Below, one piece after another: positions 33,901-61,237 of a DNA stretch of 64,000 bases (its first letter is position 1; every line of letters begins with the position of its first letter). The notes under the pieces are model-generated. The model saw only the letters and a list, made by a program, of their open reading frames with translations, ran no database searches and was not told where the DNA came from. A program made the translations under genes and the position numbers. This DNA comes from Anas platyrhynchos (lineage: Eukaryota > Chordata > Aves > Anseriformes > Anatidae), in contig NC_092600.1 in assembly GCF_047663525.1 (NCBI RefSeq), forward strand, positions 5,700,001 through 5,764,000, given 5' to 3'.

Positions 33901-36091
33901 CTTCCCTTCCTGAGAACAAATGCTTAGACTTGTTTCCTGCCTTTGTAGGTAATGGGAGTGCCTTGGTGAGGCTACTTCAGGAAGAAAACTTCAGGCTCGA
34001 GATGATAAACTCCTACAGCGAGGAAGAGCTGCAGAGCTTTTTGACACAGTGTGACATCCCCTGGGAGGCTTCAGATACAAAGGTAACGGCTTGTTTACCC
34101 ACACACCACTATTTAGGAATGGAACTGTTTGTCACTATCTTCCCTTAGTTTACACTTGTCATGCTGGATAATAAACTTCTCATCTGACTGTACTGGGGCA
34201 GGAGTGAGTTAGAAATGAGCGCCTGCAGATCGTAGGATTACTAACACATTGTGAAAGAAATTGAACTTCTGTAGGCTGGAAAAAAAAGGAGGCCTGTAAT
34301 TACCTTGTCCATATCGGGTAATTGCTTGTCAACCTCGTGCTGACTGTGGGATTAGGAGGTTATTGGACAATGTGCAAGTTAAGATTTGGAAGATCTTGCC
34401 TGCAGCCTGCTCCCTCTTTTGAAGAGTCCGTTAGTTTGTCATGTACTGACTTTCTCTGGGGCCTGTCTTTTCTAGAAACAGCTCTGTTACTCCCTCCTGG
34501 CTCTCTACAGCTTTGTCCAGAACGGGACAAGCATCAAACAAGCTTCTGCTCATCACACAGGAGGCAAAGTCTACAAAGTGTGCCCGCATCAGGTGAGAAG
34601 GGCAGGGGTCAACAGTGGTCCTTCTTACCTTGCTATTCACTATCAACTGAAACAGAAACAGTGGGGTGGGTCTCTCTGAGCCCTGGATGAAACATGCTGC
34701 CTTGGGGGCTTGGAGTGTGAGCAGTCCTGCAAGATATCTCAATATTGACTAGGGATCTGAAACCTGTGTCTGCTGCTGCTGCTGAGGGGAAGTTCTGCAC
34801 AAGATGAAGTGATGTGTTTGATGAGAAAATAATATCTTTAGAAAAAGTGGTTGTCTGGTCACTGCATTGTCTGGAATACCTGATAGGAAGCTGAATTTAT
34901 TTTTCCTAGTTTCTTTTGTTCTGTGTGGCACTAATCCCTTTCTTTCCAGGTTGTGTGTGGCTCAAAGTACATAGTAAGAGGAGAAAGCGCACGGGATCAC
35001 GTGGACCTGTTGGTTTCCTCACGTCATTGGCCTCCAGTGTATGTTGTCGATACGGCCTCTTCGGTGGCGCTGTGTGCAGACATCTGCTATCCTGACCTGG
35101 CTTCCCAGATGTGGGGCAAAAACCAGGGCTGCTTCTCTGACCCTATGGATCCTCCAATGGTTAGTTGTGTCCACCTAAGTCATGACTCGTAGCTTTGCAG
35201 GTGCATAGCTCCTGAGTAGAGCTGAAAGTGTTGTGTTTATTGTGTTGTATTAGGTTCGCACTCTTTAATGGGGAGAGCTGTGCTGGAAATGCACTGCAGC
35301 AGTTCAACTCAATTTTGGAGCATGTAGCTTATTTTGTCCCAGCACCTCCTCTCAAACTGCTGCTATTTCTTGAGAAATGGGAGGGGAAGAGAGTTGCTAG
35401 TGCCTTGGGATTATCTCTGAGAGCAAAAGGGCGGGGAAGGGAATGTATAGAACCACCTTTGTGGCATGCAGGGGAAGCATGACTTGGCCCTCCCCCTGTC
35501 CCAAGTTGTAGATCTGGTTGGAGTTGAGCTGAAGAGTAGTTTTATATTGTGCTTCTTAACTGTGGGGAAGGTGGTGGTTGTTCTACCTGGTGTGCATCTC
35601 TCTCTCTCTCCCAGTACGTGTCCTGCCCTGAGCTCTTAGACCAGCACTACAGCGTAGACATGACTGTGGCTGAGCACTCCGTTCAGCACCCAATCACCAA
35701 GTCAGCAGCACGCCGAATTGTTCACGCCGGTTCGGAGCAGAACAGTCACCGAGATCCAACATCTCAGCACCACTGCATCTCCCTGTGCCGGGAGCTGGAG
35801 CCTTACAGCGCCATCATTGCCGCCATCGGTGACAGCAAAACTAGCAACGTCCGCCAAAGGCCCATCACCTTTGAGAATGCCACACATTATTACCTCTACA
35901 ACCGCCTCATGGACTTCCTCACCAGCAGGGAAATCGTGAATCGGCAGATCCAGGAGATTGTGCAGAGCTGCCAGCCAGGGGAGGTGGTGATTCGGGATGC
36001 TCTCTACCGGCTCGGAGTGGCCCAGATCAAAACAGAAACGGAAGAGGATGAAGAAGAGAAGCAGGAGGATGATAAAGACATTGCTGAGTAA
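18791..36091 (+). CDS. HMGXB3: HMG-box containing protein 3 (complete, 19 coding exons)
   Basis: Coding exons: 18791-18936, 19355-19529, 20002-20565, 21170-21268, 22799-22930, 24637-25049, 25392-25567, 25885-25982, 26554-26652, 27149-27298, 28979-29280, 30738-30865, 31493-31624, 31908-32092, 32708-32927, 33949-34082, 34476-34592, 34950-35159, 35615-36091. All introns are GT-AG. The joined frame is 3957 nt, 1318 residues, without a break. Order of features: acidic N-terminus and a KKKKKYK basic patch; HMG box about residues 46-107; a Ser/Thr/acidic linker; two zinc motifs of form C-x4-C-x12-C-x2-C (about 340-362 and 645-667); a conserved linker with RPMRAILPAP; a large Cys-containing region from about 770 to 1160; and an acidic tail with IKTE. 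The family is a nuclear HMG protein of little-known role; its C-terminal half is described as a CxC4-type cluster associated with KDZ transposases (family knowledge). It is convergent with CSF1R, as in mammals. Identity is very secure; function is not. Confidence 0.95.
19355..19529 (+). CDS. HMGXB3: HMGXB3 coding exon 3: HMG box
   Basis: It encodes the body of the HMG box (SAYLLYYYDIYLKVQQELP, then INKKISESWRLLSVADKS and YYLEKAKLEKEG). The aromatic and Trp residues of the fold are present. It starts by completing an Arg codon and ends in phase 0. Confidence 0.93.
20002..20565 (+). CDS. HMGXB3: HMGXB3 coding exon 4: acidic, low-complexity linker
   Basis: 188 codons, phase 0 on both sides, from NSKVSTQT to VVTGR. 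Rich in Ser, Glu and Val with no folded domain recognised; VVPDIPGFRKIRPRS is the most conserved-looking part. Confidence 0.9.
21170..21268 (+). CDS. HMGXB3: HMGXB3 coding exon 5
   Basis: 33 codons in phase 0, DTEESTSSTPATQF through NPTSIKL. It leads directly into the first zinc motif. Confidence 0.9.
22799..22930 (+). CDS. HMGXB3: HMGXB3 coding exon 6: first zinc motif
   Basis: 44 codons in phase 0. Cysteines in CTNPGC and CPAC, 12 residues apart and linked by SFTYVTRHKPPK, form a C-x4-C-x12-C-x2-C motif, probably a small zinc ribbon. Confidence 0.93.
24637..25049 (+). CDS. HMGXB3: HMGXB3 coding exon 7: linker
   Basis: Begins EKQPKVKSEPNSG; ends in phase 2 at GTG GG|GTGAG. Acidic and Ser-rich (SEAVSQLLNAV, EWEEVIVSEAHIL). 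VKSE fits a SUMO consensus. Likely disordered. Confidence 0.9.
25392..25567 (+). CDS. HMGXB3: HMGXB3 coding exon 8: basic conserved linker
   Basis: Encodes a Pro/Lys/Arg-rich stretch with SLLAAARPMRAILPAP, which stands out as conserved. It ends in phase 1 at AATACTG|GTAAAA. Confidence 0.88.
25885..25982 (+). CDS. HMGXB3: HMGXB3 coding exon 9
   Basis: Encodes DKHPPVRTSGLKPSTLKQLG and ends at GAGCAAAAG|GTATCT in phase 0. The boundaries keep the frame with both neighbours. Confidence 0.88.
26554..26652 (+). CDS. HMGXB3: HMGXB3 coding exon 10
   Basis: 33 codons in phase 0, including QVKVVEVKPDVFPSYKYSC, preceding the second zinc motif. Its position and length mirror exon 5 before exon 6. Confidence 0.9.
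27149..27298 (+). CDS. HMGXB3: HMGXB3 coding exon 11: second zinc motif
   Basis: 50 codons in phase 0. CKNPSC and CPSC are separated by SYVYTNRHKPRI, repeating the exon 6 spacing and the RHKP core. Confidence 0.93.
28979..29280 (+). CDS. HMGXB3: HMGXB3 coding exon 12
   Basis: Encodes a helical, strongly conserved block (QRQSTLQLLRKVMQIPENES, then LIHELNSSRLILSNVSEETV) and the first cysteines of the C-terminal region (QCLLCNSP). It ends in phase 2 at CAGAA|GTAAG. Confidence 0.93.
30738..30865 (+). CDS. HMGXB3: HMGXB3 coding exon 13
   Basis: Encodes SLAGPQECWLLTANRLQ through LHSFMDIYT, with cysteines in KVCLNLQC. Phase 2 in, phase 1 out. Confidence 0.92.
31493..31624 (+). CDS. HMGXB3: HMGXB3 coding exon 14
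   Basis: Encodes LFNVGNKLLVSLDLLFAIRN and the following GEDPGVAVGNILNSVQEQT. A following T-rich intron start does not affect the GTGGGT donor. Confidence 0.92.
31908..32092 (+). CDS. HMGXB3: HMGXB3 coding exon 15
   Basis: Encodes LQELLCNGYWAFECLTVRDY and NDMICGICG, a cysteine-dense part of the C-terminal region. Ends in phase 0 at ATAGAG|GTAAGC. Confidence 0.93.
32708..32927 (+). CDS. HMGXB3: HMGXB3 coding exon 16
   Basis: Encodes FTWPEFLASSEVNVEDFWST through MRGAVVVNSEKDKNLN. Ends in phase 1 at GTGCCAG|GTAATT. Confidence 0.93.
33949..34082 (+). CDS. HMGXB3: HMGXB3 coding exon 17
   Basis: Encodes NGSALVRLLQEENFRLEMIN and the QSFLTQCDIPWEASDTK end. Phase 1 in, phase 0 out. Confidence 0.92.
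34476..34592 (+). CDS. HMGXB3: HMGXB3 coding exon 18
   Basis: 39 codons, KQLCYSLLALYSFVQNG through GGKVYKVCPHQ, in phase 0. Confidence 0.92.
34950..35159 (+). CDS. HMGXB3: HMGXB3 coding exon 19
   Basis: 70 codons in phase 0 with VRGESARDHVDLL, SSRHWPPVYVVDTASSVALC and WGKNQGCF. The VYVVD strand is the part most like a transposase-type RNase H fold. Donor ATG|GTTAGT. Confidence 0.92.
35615..36091 (+). CDS. HMGXB3: HMGXB3 last coding exon 20 with stop
   Basis: The acceptor follows a (TC)n tract that serves as polypyrimidine tract. Encodes YVSCPELLDQHYSVDM through the acidic tail and TAA at 36089-36091. Contains ENATHYYLYNRLMDFLTSRE and the C-terminal QIKTETEED. Confidence 0.94.
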   Translation, partial: YVSCPELLDQHYSVDMTVAEHSVQHPITKSAARRIVHAGSEQNSHRDPTSQHHCISLCRELEPYSAIIAAIGDSKTSNVRQRPITFENATHYYLYNRLMDFLTSREIVNRQIQEIVQSCQPGEVVIRDALYRLGVAQIKTETEEDEEEKQEDDKDIAE

Positions 36092-37560
36092 CGAAACAAC
36101 TTGGTTTCTCTTTCTGGTTGTGTGGACGGGTGGGCTGGGCCAGCTTCTGCAAGGTTTGGGCAGCTGTCTGGCTTGAGAATTTATTTTTACAGGTTGGAGG
36201 TGTGATACTGGTGGCTTTGACTGCTGTTAATGACCAAAGAGCTGTGTGCTTCCAGCGTGTCACAAGTGCTGCTGTGAGTGGGTCTGCCATGCTCCTTGCT
36301 GAAGGCTGCAGTTCCCTTCCAAGGTGTGCAGTGGACTCACTCTTCAGCTCTGTGAAATGTCCTCCCTGCCGCTGGTGAGTGGAGAAGCAAGAGGTGTTTC
36401 TGGTAGCAGGGAGTACGCGTGGTCAAGCGCACAGGTTTCTTAATTCTGAATCTTGCTTGCTGATTTCTTTGTGCATATTGGTGGCAGGGCTGGGGCTGTG
36501 GAAGCAGGCACGAAAGGCGGACAGCTAAGGATTCTCCTCAAAAAGTTCAAAACAGATGAATTTAGGACACTGATTCCTGCTTGGAAATCCTGCAGAGCTC
36601 TCGTGTTGGCTGCTAAGAGTCCTTAGTTGAGGAGGAGGAGCCACCACGCAGCTTTAAGATGCCCTCTAAGGGGAGCCTCTCTGGAGGCTGTCTTATATCC
36701 AGGATGGTGATTTGGCTGCAAGTTTCTGGAATTATTTGTTCCCTCACGTGAGCACTAATAATTTAGAAGCTGAAACACATAGCGAGTGAAGGGTGTTCTG
36801 TGTGCTAAGGTAAGAGGTGATCGGGTGAGCTAATCGGGTGGTTATGGAAACAGGAAGGATATTCACATTTCTATGCTGTCCTCCTGGACACTTTTATTTT
36901 TTTAGTTTTGTTTTGTTTGAGGACTTGAATTTCTGTTATTCTCTTAGAACTGAATCACAGAGACAGTTTGTGGGATCAAGGAGAAGCAATGAATGCAGGG
37001 TCACCAGAGTGAGCAGAGCTCTGCAGTCCTCCCTTACAGGAGGCCCTGGGTGAGTTGCATCCACGCGTGCAATCGCAGCACTCTGTCAAGTGTCATATTT
37101 GCCCTGCCTGTGTCCACACAGCCCTTGTGGTTTAGAGGAGCCTCTTGCTGCCCAGGTTGCTTTCTCTGCTCCTACAGCATGTCTAAAGAACACTTTAGGC
37201 TCTGGTTTTAATGCTGTGCGTTGCCTGCTGTGAAGCTGTTGCAGGCAACAAAGCTGAAGAACACTTCTGCTGTAATCTGGAGAGGAGGGGGATGTTGGAC
37301 TGCTAAATTGCCATCCAGGGAGTTTATTTTGTCTGAGTGAGCAGTGGGGAAGATTCAGAGGCTTGTGGTGTGGTTGAAAACTCCCTTCTGTGAAGGGGAA
37401 CCTATTGAGTACCGTACTGTAAAAGTAAATGTATTAAGTCTGAGCAAATGCAGTAATTACGGCTTGGGGTTTTTCTGTTAAGAATATTAACTTATTATAA
37501 GAGATGTTAGTGACTTTTTCAGTCAGTGATAAAATTTAATAAATTATCTCCAATTTTGGG
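36092..37560 (+). other. HMGXB3: HMGXB3 3'-UTR
   Basis: About 1.45 kb from the stop codon to the first canonical AATAAA, with no competing long frame. The extent is inferred from that signal. Confidence 0.6.
37538..37543 (+). other. HMGXB3: Polyadenylation signal AATAAA
   Basis: AATAAA in an A/T-rich setting, followed by TTTTGGGGGTG and GTTGTTTTTTTG, which resemble GU/U-rich downstream elements. Best candidate end for HMGXB3. Confidence 0.6.
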
Positions 37561-38695
37561 GGTGAAACTGTGGCCAAGTGAGTTGTTTTTTTGCCTTCAA
37601 CACCTGGAGGACTGCAGTGGGAGAGGGCACAAATACGGGGTGTGTGTGTGTAAATCACGCTTCCAGTCTGCACAACCATGGTGGTAGCAAAAAGCCCGGT
37701 AGTCTCAAAGCAATGTGTTATGAGAGGAGAGGCAGCTCAAGAAATTCCTTGGGCCCTTTCACTAGTGCAAAAAGCAAGCCTTTCAGAACAAGATGATCCT
37801 GTTGTAAAAACTGTACTTCACTCTATTTAAGCAGCAAGAAAGTAGTTTCTGCAGTTAGAATGATCACTTCTAGCACTTAAAACACAAGCATAGGTGTCAT
37901 ATCCCCCCCTCTTGACTCTGAATGTGATTTGAAGCTTGAATGTTCCTTGTGTAACTCCTGGGGTTTTCTGTGGGTATATTTCTTTTAAAGGGACTTCTCA
38001 GTATTGTCAAGGTTTCTATGGTCTAGGTAGCTTGGAATGAATCTCAGCATACAGAGTTGTTTTGAAAAGTGATCTGAATTCATTTTTCTATCTCCAGGTT
38101 CAGCAGAGTGCAGATTGAATTAGTAAGGGTAGGGGAGCACTGGCAGACCTGTGGGCATGAGCTGGTCAGCTCCCCAAAGCTACCTTCTCTCATTCTGCAG
38201 TTCCTGCACAGGGCAGCTCCTGGTGACTTTTGGAGGAGAGATTCTGGGGCAGGTGACAGGAACTTCCCTTCAGGGTGTGTTTGATGGCCTGAGCTGGAGC
38301 TCCTGCTGCCTCTGAGCCAGTGCTACAGGTGGTTCTCCTGCAGTAAGGTCGAGTCTCTGCCAGACTTCTGCCTCTGCCCTGGGCACTGAGCTGCCTTTCC
38401 CATGTCTCAACTACGGTGAGTGTTGTCAGTTATCCCATCATCATGATTGGAATTGCTCCCCCACTCCATGTGACTACTTCATTTTTCTGAATTACAGAAA
38501 GGCCATTCAGAGCAAAGTGCTTTAAAACCTTGCTTTTAATGCTTTTGTTTCTGACATTACATAAGATTAAGTGGTTTTGAGACCTGGTAATGAGAAGTGT
38601 GATGAATTGGCGCAGAGCTGTAGGGTATGAGAGGATGGGCCAATGTGTCACACTTGCTCTGATCCATTTACCTCTGAGAACAGTCCTTAAAGCCC
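37561..38695. other. Gap between convergent HMGXB3 and CSF1R 3' ends
   Basis: About 1.1 kb with only short frames. Nothing recognised. Confidence 0.5.
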
Positions 38696-38699
38696 CAGG

Positions 38700-39966
38700 A
38701 AAACTTGTTCTGTTAAACATATTTTATTCTTTATAATGCTGACAGGTAGAAATACATTAGTATTTTATTTAGTAAAGAGGAATGAATCACTTGGTGTTAG
38801 CATGAAAACAGGTTTAATATAATCAGAAGTGGCCCACACCTCCTGATCTGCTCATGATCTGATGGGGGCCACGTACTGTACAGTAGTTTTGTCTTGCTGT
38901 CATTTTCCTGAGCCATGTCAGTGCTTGTATTTGTAATGCTGATCCTTCACCAGCTGAGTCAGGTGAAGCTAAGAAGGTTCATTAGCTACTTCTGATAGCT
39001 ACACAGGACCAGGTGGCTGTGGCATTAGTAACCCCAAACAAGGGTGAGATGAGAAACAAATTTAAGGGCATTAGGCCCTAGCTTATGAAAAAAAAAATTA
39101 CCTCAGCTTTACTATTAAAATACACTCAAGAAAATATATAAGAGCACATCTGTAATCATGACAAAGGCAGTGAATTGCTACATATTTAATAATTCAAAGG
39201 TTTCGTAGAATATGATGATTGTTTCCAGATCTGTTTAAGCTGCCATTCTTTCCTGGATTGGGATTGTGTTCAGTGCTCCTGTGGAAGAGCACCTGTTGCT
39301 CCTGTATTTTGCCTGAGAAACAACTGCCCCTCTCTCCTGTGACTGGGGCAGGTAAAGTTCACAGAGCCCTGGGCTCGTCTCCTTGTTGCACTTCACCCAA
39401 ATAATCTCTGCAGGAGCTGCAGAGAGGTAGATTGTATGAGGAAAGCAAGAGGTTAATACATACTTAATGCTTAGTAGAGGCTTTACCTGTATCTAAACGC
39501 TCTGCAACATCCAGGGTCAGACAAGGGGAAGAGAGCAGGACCACCCTGAAAGAGGGCTGCCTCTGGCGTGAGGCAGTTCCCACCGCAGGATTTACTTCAA
39601 GATGTCCTCATAAGACACAAGGTACAGTCACGCGAGCGGCTTTTGGAAATGTCTTTGTAGGCTGCAACTGGTATTTAAAAACAAAACCACCCCCTAATCC
39701 CCTTCAGGGGTGGTGGTGGGGCAGGTGACAGGGACCTCTGTACCTTGTAGAGTTATTAGGATAGGCATGCTGCAGACAGGACTTTTGAGACCCCACAGTA
39801 AGTCTTAGGTTTGAATCACCCCAGCACCGTTCTTTCAGCGAGGGAGTCAGTAACACTCATACTTCAGAAAGCACAGAGGGGAGAGCCAAAGCAGAAGGCA
39901 CCTGTGCGGAATCATGCGCTCTGCAGAACGGGGAGAGCAGGGATCCATCCTGGGCAGTGGTACCAG
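38700..39966 (-). other. CSF1R: CSF1R 3'-UTR
   Basis: From the stop codon at 39967-39969 toward lower coordinates, about 1.25 kb to a pair of AATAAA signals on the minus strand. The stretch contains no other gene. Confidence 0.55.
38723..38769 (-). other. CSF1R: Two polyadenylation signals of CSF1R
   Basis: TTTATT on the plus strand at 38764-38769 and 38723-38728 reads as AATAAA on the minus strand. Two signals 41 bases apart could give two closely spaced ends. Confidence 0.55.
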
Positions 39967-58025
<18,059 letters not shown>

Positions 58026-58240
58026 GGTGTCCCCACAGGGAGCGGGGACACGGCTGAGGGATCCGCTCAAGCAGCAGGCGCCTCTCCTCGCTGGCACCGT
58101 CCGCAGTTCTCCCTCAGCAGGAGCTTCTCCTTTCTGAGTTGACCACAAGTTAAGAAATTCCTTTTTTTTGTTGTTGCTTGTTTGTTTTTGAAACGGGAGG
58201 GGAAAAAAGACATGGTGTTTTGCGACGTCACCGGTGACAA
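58026..58240 (-). promoter_or_regulatory. CSF1R: CSF1R proximal promoter and 5'-UTR
   Basis: No TATA box was seen. On the minus strand there is a RUNX-type TGTGGTC (58147-58141), a purine-rich AGAAAGGAGAAG after it, and further upstream a 12-base palindrome GTCACCGGTGAC (58227-58238) overlapping a CRE-like GACGTCA. RUNX, ETS and C/EBP sites are typical of macrophage CSF1R promoters. The start site is probably between the RUNX site and the ATG. Whether a separate noncoding first exon exists cannot be seen. Confidence 0.5.
58027..58051 (-). other. CSF1R: Perfect 8-bp hairpin next to the CSF1R start codon
   Basis: GTGTCCCC and GGGGACAC form an inverted repeat with a 9-base loop. It ends one base before the ATG, so a stable leader hairpin would abut the initiation site. 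Confidence 0.6.
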
Positions 58241-61209
58241 ACCCCTTTCTGCTGCCAGGCTGGGTGCTCACAATGTGCCCCTGGGCCCCCACCACCACCG
58301 GGACCACCCTCCTGCCACAGACCCTGCCTCAGCACCAAATTGCTCCCCAGGGCTGGTGGGGGCTGTGATATTGCACAGGGCTTGGGGACGATCCTGATAC
58401 GGTGGTTGCAGCCACCCAGACCCCTAGGCATTGCTGTGCTCTCATCTCTTGCCTGGGGACACAAAGAGATGGGCTGGGACCCCCCTGGGTGGCTCTATTT
58501 TACCTCAGAAGGACAAGTTTCACCTCAGGCCTGGTGGTTCGTGATACCTTCAGGCCTATGCAGGAATTTGGTGGATTTCCCCCACAACCATCCCACAAAG
58601 AGGATTCAGCCTGGCACAGATCCCAGGTGGGAAAAGACCTGTAAGGACAACAAATTATTTTGCTTTAACCAAAAGCACAGCCCCTGGTGCAGAGAGGGGT
58701 CCTGGGGCCACACGGGCTCACCCCCAAGTCCCATTCCACCACCCTCCCCAGCATGTTGGGGTCTGGCCCTGCAGCCCCTTCCCCTCGCCTGTCCCCATTT
58801 CAGTTTGGGGACACAGGCAGGTCCCTGCTGTTGTGCTGCCATACCCTGCTCCAGGCTGGAGCACACAGCTCCTCTAGCACCAAGAGGTGGTCACAGGGCT
58901 CAGGCAAGGACCCTTTCCACCCACAACCCTCCTCTCACCCAGCTGGTGAGGAGGCCTTTTGAAGCTTTCTTCCAATCAACAGCCTGACAGGCATCTGGGA
59001 GCAGTAACGAGACACTTTGTTAACCCTCTCCTGGGCAGCACACACAACATAGAGGGTAGGACTGAAGCAAAACAACTCTCCTGGGGATAGTCAAGTCAGC
59101 AGGACATTCAGGGAGATGACACGTGGTGCCCCTCGCTCTCTGCTCAAACCCCAAATAACCTCATGGCACACTCCAAGTTCATGTCAGTTCACAGCAGTGC
59201 TGGGCTGAGAAGTTGCGGCCACCACCTGCCAAGGCTGGCTAGCACAGCTGAGGAAGGTCCTGTGTGGCCACCTCACCGTGCTGCTGCCTGCCAGGAGGTG
59301 ACGGGGACAGGGGCTGCAAAATGCAGGCACAATCACAGAGGTACCAGGAAGAGAAGGTCTTGGGGCCAAGAGATGAGAGCATGGCTGACTGTGCTGGACA
59401 TGACTAAGAGTCATGGGAACATGGAGAAAGCTCTAGGTTTTGGCTGGAGTGATGGCTGGAGAGCACGAGGGAGACCAGAGAGAAGAAACAGCAGTGCTTG
59501 GCCAGAGAAGATTTCCTCTCAGCAGTTTTTCCTGGCAGGACACGGAGAAGGAGAACATGAAGAGGAGGCACCATGGTGTGCTGGGGGGCTCCTGTCCAGG
59601 GCTGGGGCCTGCTGAGTGGCTGAGCCGCAGGAGACGTCTGCCTGATTACTCTTTCCTCCTTCAGAGCCAAAGGGGCTTTTTAAAGGATGTTTGTTTCCCT
59701 CCTTCTTCTTTTTTTTTTCTTCTTTCTTTTCCAAGAACAAATGCCAGCTCAGAGAGAACTGACTCACCAGTGTGAACAAGTATTAAACCAGACAGGTTTA
59801 ATTCAGAGAAGGGAAGCAATCTCTTAGCCTCCCTTCTTCTCTTGGAGGAGGCTCCTCGTGGAGCCTGCACCCCAAATCCTGTAATCCAGCAACAGCAGTG
59901 CTACTGGGGCTCTTGTGTCCAGACTGCTCTGAGCAAAAGGGACAGCAGGGATGCTCACAGAGGAGCTGCAGCCTCACTTGACATCACTTGATGCTCAGAG
60001 ATGTCAGTGGAGGCCCCAAAGGGATGTGCTGGGAGTTTTGGGGTGGGGAAAATGTCCTCATTCCCAGCCCTGTGGCCCAGTCTTGGTGCATCTCTGCGTG
60101 CAAAAAGTCCTGGCAGGCAGGGACTGGGCAGTGGGCTCGGGGCTGAGGTCTGCCAGCTCCCCCTCCCTGCTTCCTCCCAAGCCTTTGCTGCAGCCTCTGG
60201 AGACAAAATGATTTTTTTTATATATTTTTTTTTTTATCCTGCTGATTCAGCTTCTGGAGAAAAATGCCCTGTCTGGCTGTCACGGCTGAGCTGTGCCAGG
60301 TGACTCAGATCATATCTGGGGAGAATCAGCCTGAGCTGGTCAGGCAGCCCGCACACCTCCTCTCTGGCAAACCAAGCAGAGACAGGAGCCCAGTGCTGGA
60401 AAGGGGAGCCTTGCAGGGGCTTGGATGTGCCTCCATGGGGCTGGGGACCTCAGCACTCCCGGGGAGGTGACTGGGGGAAGGTGGAGGGAGCAGGAGGAAA
60501 GCAGAGGAAGGTGGGGGCCTGAGGGAGTGCTAGTGTGGGAGACAGACTTTGGGGTTGCATTTTAAAGGGTATTAACTAAATCCTCATCACAGAAGGTTGG
60601 GAGGAGAAGCCAGCTCGGAGGAGAACCTGCTGGTGCCCTGCCCCACTGCTAGCCACTGACTCTCACTGCCCCAAGTTATTAAATTATGTGGAAGTTTCAC
60701 AGGCAGTGTGGTGTCCCCCACACAGCACTGTTCAGCCTGGCACATCCCATGTCCATCCCCTGATCTGACCCAGCAATGGAGCACGGTGAGCCCTTGCTGG
60801 GGGCTGCTGGCCCAACCTCAGGCACTGGGAACGCAGATGGGACCTGTTCCTCATGTCCTTCCCCCTACTCACCTCCTGCCATGGCAACAGGGCCCACAGG
60901 CTGGCCAGTTACCAGAATGCAGCAGATCCTGGCATGTGTGCAGCCCCTGACATGTTGAAGCCCCTTTTCCTCACCACGTCTCTGGGCTCAGCTGCTGGCT
61001 TGCTGTGCTTCTCTCTGCCTGGCTCCCAGCTTGGTGTTTGCTAAGCACTGGGGTCATGCACAACGTATTAACGTGCTTAGCTTGCACCCACAATGTGGCT
61101 AAGCTGTATTCCCAACCCCATCTGAGCAGGAGCAGGTAGCAGCAACAAAAAACAGGAAAAAAAAAAAAGAAAAAAAAGAAAAAAGAAAAAAAAAGAGAAA
61201 AGATGGCAC
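58241..61209. other. Intergenic DNA upstream of CSF1R
   Basis: G+C-rich, with several long but unrelated overlapping frames on both strands and no recognised domain. It probably contains distal CSF1R control DNA. An A-rich tract closes it at 61156-61200. Confidence 0.5.
61156..61200 (+). repeat. A/G-rich simple repeat
   Basis: Runs of A broken by single G, directly beyond the predicted minus-strand poly(A) site. Low-complexity sequence. Confidence 0.75.
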
Positions 61210-61231
61210 TTTCCAAAAAGAAAAAAACATC

Positions 61232-61237
61232 TTTATT
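61232..61237 (-). other. Polyadenylation signal of an upstream minus-strand gene
   Basis: TTTATT on the plus strand reads AATAAA on the minus strand, with A/T-rich sequence around it. By synteny this is the expected 3' end of PDGFRB, which lies upstream of CSF1R on the same strand in vertebrates. Confidence 0.5.

Noticed and set aside
38430-38720. 96-codon minus-strand frame between HMGXB3 and CSF1R
   Set aside because: No recognised family; lies beyond the CSF1R poly(A) signals.
58340-58987. 215-codon plus-strand frame upstream of CSF1R
   Set aside because: No domain, no splice partners or poly(A) signal in a sensible place, and several competing frames in the same DNA.
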